This document shows positions 57,702-64,000 of a stretch of 64,000 nucleotides of DNA, piece by piece. The notes under the pieces are model-generated. The model did not search any database. It was not told the origin of the DNA and worked only from the letters and a program-made list of their open reading frames with translations. Source of the stretch: Dehalogenimonas etheniformans. GTDB lineage: Bacteria > Chloroflexota > Dehalococcoidia > Dehalococcoidales > Dehalococcoidaceae. A program made the translations under genes and the position numbers. Numbering within the stretch: position 1 is the first letter of the stretch; each line of letters begins with the position of its first letter. Where the stretch lies: contig NZ_CP058566.2 in NCBI RefSeq assembly GCF_014672715.2, positions 1 through 64,000 of the forward strand, read 5' to 3'.

Positions 57702-59546
57702 CTACAGGGAGCGTTTTGCGAGGGATGCCTCACAGTCGGCAACAAGGTTTTGCAAGCCGCAGGCGAGACAGGGAGAATCGTGGCAGTCGCCAGTGGATTC
57801 GCCGGACAGGGCGCGTTTATACTCCCGTCTCAAATAACCCTCGGTGACGCCGGTCTCGATGTGCGACCACGGGAAGACCTCATCCAACGGCCGCTGCCGG
57901 CGGGCGTAGAAGGCGGGGTCAAGGCCGAATTCGGCGAAGGCATCAGCCCAGCGCTGCCAGGAGAAAAATTCCGTCCAACCATCCAGCATGCTGCCGCGTT
58001 TCCAGGCCGAGTGGATCACTTTCGACATACGCCGGTCGCCGCGGGAGATAGCCGCCTCGAGGAGGCTGGCTTTGGGCTCCGACCACGATAGTTTAATGCC
58101 CTTGCTCCTTATACGATCGAGCAGGTGGCGTTGCTTAACAACGATAGTCTCCTCATCATCCTGGGCCGCCCATTGGAATGGGGTGTGGGGCTTGGGAATG
58201 AAGGTGGACAGACTGACACGCAGAGTTGGCCGGCGGCCGGGGGCGTTACTACCAAGGGCATATACCTTATGCAGAGTGTCGGCCATCTCCGAAAGATCGT
58301 CGAGAGTTTCTGTCGGTAAACCCAGCATGTAGTAAAGCTTCATGCCCGTCCAGCCACGGTCGAAAGCCGCTTGAGCGGTGGCAAAAAGGGCTTCGTCCGG
58401 GATGATTTTGTTGATCACATTCTGGAGGCGAGGCGAAGCGGCTTCCGGTGCGAAGGTCAGGCCGCTTTTGCGGCCTTCAGGAAGACTCTCGACCAGCGAC
58501 ACCGAACCGGGTGTGACCCGTAGCGAAGGCAGAGAAATGGCGATGTGCCTGCCTGAATAGCGATCGGCAAGTTTGCTCACCAAACCATCGATGTCATCGT
58601 AATCAGATGTGGAAAGCGAAAGAAGCGAAATTTCATCGTAGCCGCAATTGGATATGATCTCATCGGCGGCATCGATTACTTCCTGGTGGGGGCGCTGTCG
58701 GGTGGGGCGATAGACAACGCCTGCATGGCAGAAACGGCAGCCCCGGACGCAACCTCGGGAGATCTCGATGACGCCTCGGTCCTGCACAGCTTCGATGTAT
58801 GGGACAACCGGTTTGGTTATCGGTGGAGGAAGTTTTTGGACGATGCGACGGGTGATTATGGCAGGGGCAACCGGATTGTTTGGAGTTACCGAAGCAACAG
58901 TGCAGTCGTCTTTGGATTTCACGTCATAGAACGAGGGGATATATAAACCGTCTACAGCTGCCAATTTTTCAAGAAGCCCGGTTTTACCACCCGGCTCGCC
59001 GTCGGTTTTCCAACCGCAGTAAACATCGATAAATTCGGAAATAGAGTCCTCGCCGTCACCGATGAAAAAGACATCAACGAAATCAGAGACCGGTTCGGGA
59101 TTGAACATCGAGGTACCGCCAGCGACCACCAAGGGGGAATCTTCTCCTCGATCAGCCGCCCAAACCGGGATACCGGCGAGGTCAAGCATTTCCAGCATCG
59201 TGGTGAAAGACAGTTCGGCGCCCAGAGAGAAACCGACGACATCGAAGTCACGGACCGGACGGAAATTCTCGAGAGACAAAAGGGTCAGCCCATTGTCCCG
59301 TATAGCCTTGATCATATCAGGCCAGGGCATGTAGGCGCGTTCAGCGAGGGCGTCATGCCGCCTGTTGATGATATCATAGAGAATGGGGAGAGAAAGATTG
59401 GAGAGGGCGACTTCATAAAGATCAGGGAAGCAAAGGGCTATCCTGACCGGAGTCGCGTCGAAATCCTTGACAATAGCATTAACCTCGCTGCCGGTGTAGC
59501 GGGCGGGTTTTTGGACTTTATATAAAATGGAATCGGGGTAAGACAA
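57702..59546 (-). CDS. B12-binding-domain radical SAM protein (TIGR03960-like)
   Basis: The 614-residue protein has an N-terminal cobalamin-binding-like Rossmann part (SLPILYDIINRRHDALAERAYMPWPDM, VVGFSLGAELSFTTMLEMLDLAGIPV) and a radical SAM core with CVRGCRFCHAG (C-x3-C-x2-C), then the SAM-binding EISLLSLSTSDYDDIDGL. A C-terminal region with CHDSPCLACGLQ may hold another cluster. This matches the N-terminal half of fused TIGR03960-type proteins, whose partner TIGR03936/DUF2344 gene is often adjacent but is not seen here. Function unknown; tRNA or rRNA modification has been proposed for relatives. Confidence 0.88.
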   Translation of the reverse strand: MSYPDSILYKVQKPARYTGSEVNAIVKDFDATPVRIALCFPDLYEVALSNLSLPILYDIINRRHDALAERAYMPWPDMIKAIRDNGLTLLSLENFRPVRDFDVVGFSLGAELSFTTMLEMLDLAGIPVWAADRGEDSPLVVAGGTSMFNPEPVSDFVDVFFIGDGEDSISEFIDVYCGWKTDGEPGGKTGLLEKLAAVDGLYIPSFYDVKSKDDCTVASVTPNNPVAPAIITRRIVQKLPPPITKPVVPYIEAVQDRGVIEISRGCVRGCRFCHAGVVYRPTRQRPHQEVIDAADEIISNCGYDEISLLSLSTSDYDDIDGLVSKLADRYSGRHIAISLPSLRVTPGSVSLVESLPEGRKSGLTFAPEAASPRLQNVINKIIPDEALFATAQAAFDRGWTGMKLYYMLGLPTETLDDLSEMADTLHKVYALGSNAPGRRPTLRVSLSTFIPKPHTPFQWAAQDDEETIVVKQRHLLDRIRSKGIKLSWSEPKASLLEAAISRGDRRMSKVIHSAWKRGSMLDGWTEFFSWQRWADAFAEFGLDPAFYARRQRPLDEVFPWSHIETGVTEGYLRREYKRALSGESTGDCHDSPCLACGLQNLVADCEASLAKRSL

Positions 59547-59617
59547 TCAATGACTCCATTGATAAGAATTCAAGGTATTCGGGGCTCTGAGATTCTTCAC
59601 TTCGTTCAGAATGACAT

Positions 59618-60409
59618 TTACGTTTTAACTTCATCGAGGTCTGCAAGATGGAAAACCATGCCGTCGCGGGCGGCGATCACGCGAATGCCGGTTCTTTCGG
59701 TCATATCCGCGGCAACCTCCCACGGATGCGCTTTCCAGACGTTCATACCGAAATGTGTCAGGATGGCGGCTTTGGGCTTGATGCCGGCGATGATTTTCTT
59801 CGCCTCGTCCAGGGTCAGGTGATCGACGGTGGGTCTCGGCTCAGTCAAGACGACGTTAATGATCAGTAAGTCGGCGCCCTTGTAAACATCGATCAATTTA
59901 TCGAAATATCGGGTGTCCGTAATGTAGGCGATGGTGCGCCCGTCTGCATGGAAAACAATCCCATAGGTCTCAACGGGGTGATGGTGCTGCAACGGCGTCT
60001 CGAACTTGAGACCATCGAGTTCATACTTGCCGCCTTCTTTAAGAACCACAACTTCATTGAGGAACTTTTTTACGTATGAGTAGATGACGGGCTCGGGCCC
60101 GAAGGCATCGGATGGCGCATAAAATTTACCCTTGCCGCGGAAACCGCCGCCGGTCATGGCTTCGATCATGACGTTGACGTCGCCGGAATGGTCGAGGTGG
60201 CGGTGGGAGAGGATGATAGCATCCAGGGTCTCGGCACGGAGCTTGCGCTTGTTTACCTGGACGATGCATCCCGGGCCCGGGTCAACCAGAACATTCTTCC
60301 CAGATAGGGACATCCACATTCCGCCGGACGCCAGAATCTGGAGGGCAACCATGATGCGGGCGCCGCCCGTGCCTAAAAAAGTGATGCTATCGTCGCGGGG
60401 TTCAGTCAT
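59618..60409 (-). CDS. Metallo-beta-lactamase-fold hydrolase
   Basis: The 263-residue protein has the MBL fold with FLGTGGARIMVALQILASGGMW, the metal motif LSHRHLDHSGDVNVMIEAMTG (HxHxDH-type), IVFHADGRTIAYITDTRYF, and ILTHFGMNVWKAHP near the C-terminus. It resembles the RNase Z/ArsJ-like or PqqB-like small-molecule hydrolases. I prefer ATG 60409 over the TTG at 60418. It precedes the radical SAM gene by 71 bp on the same strand. The substrate is unknown. Confidence 0.87.
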   Translation of the reverse strand: MTEPRDDSITFLGTGGARIMVALQILASGGMWMSLSGKNVLVDPGPGCIVQVNKRKLRAETLDAIILSHRHLDHSGDVNVMIEAMTGGGFRGKGKFYAPSDAFGPEPVIYSYVKKFLNEVVVLKEGGKYELDGLKFETPLQHHHPVETYGIVFHADGRTIAYITDTRYFDKLIDVYKGADLLIINVVLTEPRPTVDHLTLDEAKKIIAGIKPKAAILTHFGMNVWKAHPWEVAADMTERTGIRVIAARDGMVFHLADLDEVKT

Positions 60410-60540
60410 GACCGGCAAAGTATAGCAGAATCCCTACCCACCACCCATACTCCACAAACCGGAAATCCGAATATCGTCCCTCGACAAGCTCAGCACCGAA
60501 TAAATTCAAATGACCAAAATCCAAAACTGGTACGCCGGGT

Positions 60541-61464
60541 TTAAGGAGGGCTGGAATCGGCCGGGTTGCGCTGCTGGGCTAACCGGGAGATCTGGTCAAT
60601 TTGGGATTTGTCGAAAGACACCTTGGTCTGGGGGAAGGGTATTTCGATGCCGTTTTCGTCGAAGGCTTTCTTTAGACGCAACCGGAGTTCGCCGGCGACC
60701 TGCCACTGCTTATTCGGCCGGGTGTCCCCCACGATCTTGATTTCCACACCGGAATCAGCGAGATTCTCGACCCTGAGAACCTGAGGCGGTGAAATTATTA
60801 TTGGGCTGTAATTCTCATCGGCAGCCAGCTCTTTACCGACCTTATTGATCACGGCGATAGCCTTCTCAAGATCGGTCCCATAGTCTACGGAAACATTGAT
60901 ATTGACCCTGGCCCATTCACGGGTGAAATTGGACACTGTGGTTATCAAGCTATTAGGAATTATATGAACGATGCCATCAAGATCACGTAGCACGGTGCGC
61001 CGCATGTTGAAGTCCTCAACCTGGCCGGAAATATCGACGATCTTAACTACATCACCGGGGTTGAACTGGTCTTCAAGCATGATAAACAGGCCATTTAAAG
61101 TATCTTTGATCAGGCTCTGGGCGCCGAAACCGATAGCGATACCGGCGACGCCGGCGCTGGCGATGAGCGGTCCGATGTTGATATTCAATTCTGATAAGAC
61201 CATGAAGGTAGCTATGGTGAAGATCGCCACGCCCAGGGCACCGATGAGAACGCTAAGGATGGATTTAATGCGGCGGAGCTCATCTTCCTTGGGCAACCGG
61301 TCAACACGGGCGCGAAGTTCGACCAGGCGGCGAACGACGCGGGAGAGGAATACTTTGATTATCTGATAGAAAATCCAGGAGCCGACGACGATCAGCAAAA
61401 TCCGTGCGCCATGGCTGCCTATCCAAGAACCGATGGAATCTATGAGATCTCCCCAATCAATCAT
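60541..61464 (-). CDS. Small-conductance mechanosensitive channel (MscS)
   Basis: The 307-residue protein has three to four N-terminal hydrophobic helices, including the pore-lining IGPLIASAGVAGIAIGFGAQSLIKDTLNGLFIMLEDQF with its Gly/Ala pattern. The beta domain follows (GDVVKIVDISGQVEDFNMRRTVLRDLDGIVHIIPNSLITTVSNFTR), then the C-terminal alpha-beta part. It opens under membrane tension to protect against hypo-osmotic shock. It lies between the rel gene and the MBL gene on the same strand, with spacers of 60 and 131 bp. Confidence 0.93.
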   Translation of the reverse strand: MIDWGDLIDSIGSWIGSHGARILLIVVGSWIFYQIIKVFLSRVVRRLVELRARVDRLPKEDELRRIKSILSVLIGALGVAIFTIATFMVLSELNINIGPLIASAGVAGIAIGFGAQSLIKDTLNGLFIMLEDQFNPGDVVKIVDISGQVEDFNMRRTVLRDLDGIVHIIPNSLITTVSNFTREWARVNINVSVDYGTDLEKAIAVINKVGKELAADENYSPIIISPPQVLRVENLADSGVEIKIVGDTRPNKQWQVAGELRLRLKKAFDENGIEIPFPQTKVSFDKSQIDQISRLAQQRNPADSSPP

Positions 61465-61524
61465 GATTTCGCAGTATACAAAAGAACACCGAAAATTGGA
61501 ACTCCCGGTGAAAAAATTGAAGGG

Positions 61525-63738
61525 TTAAGGCCAGGTGGGTTTACCGGTGCGAACTTCCTCTCCGAGGCGGCTGACCGAAGTGACGCCCTTGACACCTTCC
61601 ATTTTCGAGATCAGGCGGGCCAGTTGGGTCAGTCCCTTGGTCTCGATGTCCAGGCTGATGGCGGTCACACGGTCGGGGCTCTCGGCTACGGTCATGCCGG
61701 TGATATTGATCTTTTCATCCGCGATCAGAGTAGAAATATCGCGCACCAGGCCGACCCTGTCCCAGGCCAATATCTGGAGACGGGTTGGGTAAAGCTGGTC
61801 GGCGGTACCCCACTGGACAGGGATCAAGCGCTCGGGTTCTTCTTCCTTGAGGACATTGTAGCAGTCGGTCCGATGGATGGTGACCCCCTGGGAACGGGTG
61901 ACATAGCCGATGATATCCTCGCCGGGAATAGGATGGCAGCAGCCGGCGATCTTGGAGACGATGTCGCCGATGCCCATGACTGAAACGCCAGACGTCGGGC
62001 CTTTGCCAGACGAAGACGGGGCTGAAACCGGGAGAGCGCTGGGCTCTACAACAGGCTTCGGCCCCTCCGAGGCGGCGATCTGGGCCATGGCGATGGTGTG
62101 GGCCGACAAACCGCCGTAACCGATGGCGGCGTAGAATTCGTCGACGTTTTCGTAGTTGTTCTGGTGGGCCAGGCTCTTCAGTTCGGGGATCTTGATGCCG
62201 AGATGGCGGAACTCCTTCTCCAACTGCTCCCGGCCTTTTTCGATGTTTTCAGTCCGCTCCTGCTTCTTGAACCACTGGCGGATCTTGGTTATGGCATGAG
62301 AAGTTTTCACGTAGCCGAGGTTGGGATTCAGCCAGTCCCGTGAAGGGCCCTTGTCTTTCTTGGTAGTGACGATCTCAACGACATCGCCATTCCTGAGACG
62401 ATAATCCAAGCCGACCAATTTGCCGTTGATCTTGGCGCCGACGCAGCGGTGGCCGAGCTCAGTGTGGACGCGATAGGCGAAATCGAGAGGCGTGGCACCC
62501 TTGGGCAAATCTTTAATTTCGCCGCCGGGGGTGAAAACGAATACCTGGTCGTTGAAGATATCGGTCTTGACCGATTCAAGGAACTCCTCGGCGCCCGACA
62601 GGTCGCGGTGCCAGTCGACAAGCTGCCGCAGCCAGGAGATGCGGTCTTCGGACTTTACCGCGGCTTTTTCGCCTTCCTTGTAGCGCCAATGGGCGGCGAC
62701 GCCATATTCCGCCAGGCGGTGCATCTCATAAGTCCGGATCTGGATCTCGAGAGGGGTGCCGCCGACCGAAACCACCCCGGTGTGGAGGGACTGGTAGCCG
62801 TTAGGCTTGGGATTGGCGATATAGTCGTCAAAGGTGCTCGGAATGGGGTGCCAGATGGCATGTACCGTCCCCAGGGCGGTGTAACACTCCCGGACCGAAT
62901 TGACCAGCACCCTGATGGCTAAAAGGTCGTAAATCTCGTCTATCTGGCGTCCTTGGGCGGTGTATTTTTCTGCCTTCTGGTGCAGAGAATAGATGTGCTT
63001 GGCGCGTCCTGTGATCTCGGCTTTTAGGCCGGATTTTTCGAATTCGCCCCGTAAAACCTCGATAACCTTATTAATGAACTCCTCGCGTTCAGTCCGTTTG
63101 GATGAGATAAGCCTGGCCAGGGACTTGTATTCGGTGGGCTCTAGGAATCGGAAGGCGAGGTCCTCAAGCTGCCACTTTATTTCCCAGATGCCGAGGCGGT
63201 GGGCGAGGGGAGCGTAAATCTCGAGAGTTTCGCGGGCGGTAGCCTTCTGGTTCTCCGGCGGCATGGCATCCAGGGTTCGCATGTTGTGAAGCCGGTCGGC
63301 AAGCTTGATGAAGACGACACGGAGGTCTTCTGCCATGGCCACGAGCATCTTGCGGAGGTTCTCGGCTTGCCGTTCGTACGTAGTGTTACCGGAAAAACGC
63401 GTCTCGCCCGGGGCAGCCAGTTGCAGTTTGGCCAGCTTGGTGACCCCGTCGACAAGCTTGGCGACGTCCTTGCCGAAAAGCTCCTCGATTTTACTCAGGG
63501 GTATCGTGGAGTCCTCGGGAACGTCGTGGAGCAAAGCGGCTTTGATCGCCGTGGAATCTAGCTGAAGCTCAGCAAGGGTCAAGGCGACGGAGAGAGGGTG
63601 CTCGATGAAAGGTTCGCCGCTCTTGCGGGTCTGGCCTTCATGGGCTTTGGCCGCGAAGTCATAAGCCGATCTTATCAACTCGACTTTTTCCGTGGGCAGG
63701 TAGCGGGTGGTAGCTTCTAAGAGGGTGGTTACTTCCAT
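61525..63738 (-). CDS. rel: Bifunctional (p)ppGpp synthetase/hydrolase
   Basis: Rel makes and degrades the starvation alarmone (p)ppGpp. The 737-residue product has an intact HD hydrolase domain (GEPFIEHPLSVALTLAELQLDSTAIKAALLHDVPEDS, then DKLADRLHNMRTL-type FIKLADRLHNMRTLDAM) and an intact synthetase (HAIWHPIPSTFDDYIANPKPNGYQSLHTGV). A TGS domain (VFVFTPGGEIKDLPKGATPLDFAYRVHTELGHRCVGAKINGKLVGL) and a C-terminal ACT domain (LVRDISTLIADEKINITGM) follow. I place the start at ATG 63738; the in-frame ATG 63798 adds a leader of low coding quality. Confidence 0.95.
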   Translation of the reverse strand: MEVTTLLEATTRYLPTEKVELIRSAYDFAAKAHEGQTRKSGEPFIEHPLSVALTLAELQLDSTAIKAALLHDVPEDSTIPLSKIEELFGKDVAKLVDGVTKLAKLQLAAPGETRFSGNTTYERQAENLRKMLVAMAEDLRVVFIKLADRLHNMRTLDAMPPENQKATARETLEIYAPLAHRLGIWEIKWQLEDLAFRFLEPTEYKSLARLISSKRTEREEFINKVIEVLRGEFEKSGLKAEITGRAKHIYSLHQKAEKYTAQGRQIDEIYDLLAIRVLVNSVRECYTALGTVHAIWHPIPSTFDDYIANPKPNGYQSLHTGVVSVGGTPLEIQIRTYEMHRLAEYGVAAHWRYKEGEKAAVKSEDRISWLRQLVDWHRDLSGAEEFLESVKTDIFNDQVFVFTPGGEIKDLPKGATPLDFAYRVHTELGHRCVGAKINGKLVGLDYRLRNGDVVEIVTTKKDKGPSRDWLNPNLGYVKTSHAITKIRQWFKKQERTENIEKGREQLEKEFRHLGIKIPELKSLAHQNNYENVDEFYAAIGYGGLSAHTIAMAQIAASEGPKPVVEPSALPVSAPSSSGKGPTSGVSVMGIGDIVSKIAGCCHPIPGEDIIGYVTRSQGVTIHRTDCYNVLKEEEPERLIPVQWGTADQLYPTRLQILAWDRVGLVRDISTLIADEKINITGMTVAESPDRVTAISLDIETKGLTQLARLISKMEGVKGVTSVSRLGEEVRTGKPTWP

Positions 63739-63940
63739 GAATTTACCATAAAGTGACGAATGCTTAAGTATAGCGTAAATGCCGACAGCTGTCAGCAAGG
63801 TACATAAAGCAAAATCCTAATATCTAATACTAAATCCTAAATAAATCCAAATGATAAAAATCAAAATCCAAAACGGGAAACGAACGTTGAACCACAGCCG
63901 GGATTGAATCCAGTGTTATAATTCATCCGAATTTGTTCAG

Positions 63941-64000
63941 ATGAAAAGAATTCATAAGATATTAATCTCGACAACAGTAGGAATTTTGATCCTAGCTTTA
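63941..64000 (+). CDS. Partial CDS at right edge, probable secreted protein
   Basis: ATG 63941 opens a frame that runs to the window end (20 codons). The residues MKRIHKILISTTVGILILAL form a typical start of a signal peptide or membrane anchor: basic n-region followed by a hydrophobic stretch. A TATAAT-like box (about 63917) lies 18-24 bp upstream; there is no clear ribosome binding site. The product cannot be named. The 200 bp on its left are A/T-rich repeat-like sequence (aaatcctaaatactaaatcc type). Confidence 0.5.
   Translation, partial: MKRIHKILISTTVGILILAL

Overview
The window looks like chromosome from an organohalide-respiring Chloroflexota of the class Dehalococcoidia, most like Dehalogenimonas. 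This is inferred from gene content, since no search was run. The main support is two full-length reductive dehalogenase genes (rdhA) with Tat signals and paired Fe-S motifs, a cobalt-uptake operon suited to corrinoid demand, an HMGL-family enzyme resembling the Re-citrate synthase of Dehalococcoides, and gene-dense DNA with moderate-to-high GC.

Layout. 0.2-4.6 kb: dnaA, then a convergent Fur-type regulator plus cbiM/N/Q/O cobalt (or nickel) transporter operon with a palindromic operator. 4.7-12.8 kb: an extracytoplasmic redox region with two di-haem cytochrome c peroxidase-like proteins, a mono-haem lipoprotein, two cupredoxin lipoproteins and a matrixin-like protease, interspersed with dtd, a flavodoxin and small membrane proteins. 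12.8-17.7 kb: an accessory island. Its core is a five-gene run of radical SAM/SPASM enzyme, family 4/5-like uracil-DNA glycosylase, 3-TM protein, membrane-anchored dUTPase/dCTP-deaminase-like protein and a small protein. A divergent HTH gene and an Mrr-like endonuclease follow. I recognise no named system with this composition.

18.9-21.1 and 27.4-30.2 kb: repeat-rich intergenic DNA with short dispersed palindromic repeats, a frameshifted GIY-YIG gene between two of them, and a roughly 515-bp element present as an inverted pair flanking a block with ilvE, plsY, an aldolase, lexA, gyrA and a TPR gene. The element carries a promoter with LexA-like boxes resembling the operator in front of lexA. 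A third partial copy lies at 57.6 kb.

30.2-38.8 kb: the two rdhA genes, neither with a recognisable rdhB, bracket an ABC exporter, a universal stress protein and a TSUP permease; a small membrane protein and an MFS transporter follow. 38.8-64 kb: mostly housekeeping genes (mazG, tRNA-Pro, apgM, lysC, an NFU-type Fe-S protein, candidate Re-citrate synthase, MagIII-like glycosylase, folC, hicBA, comEC/comEA, a YchF-like GTPase, a B12/radical SAM protein, mscS, rel). Among them are small unlisted genes, tandem GIN-domain proteins and a candidate structured RNA.

Functional links: cobalt uptake can feed corrinoid synthesis or remodelling for RdhA. LexA, the repeat promoters, the DNA glycosylases and the Mrr/UDG island are all DNA-damage or DNA-defence themed. 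The secreted haem and copper proteins are unexpected, because well-studied Dehalococcoides lack cytochromes.
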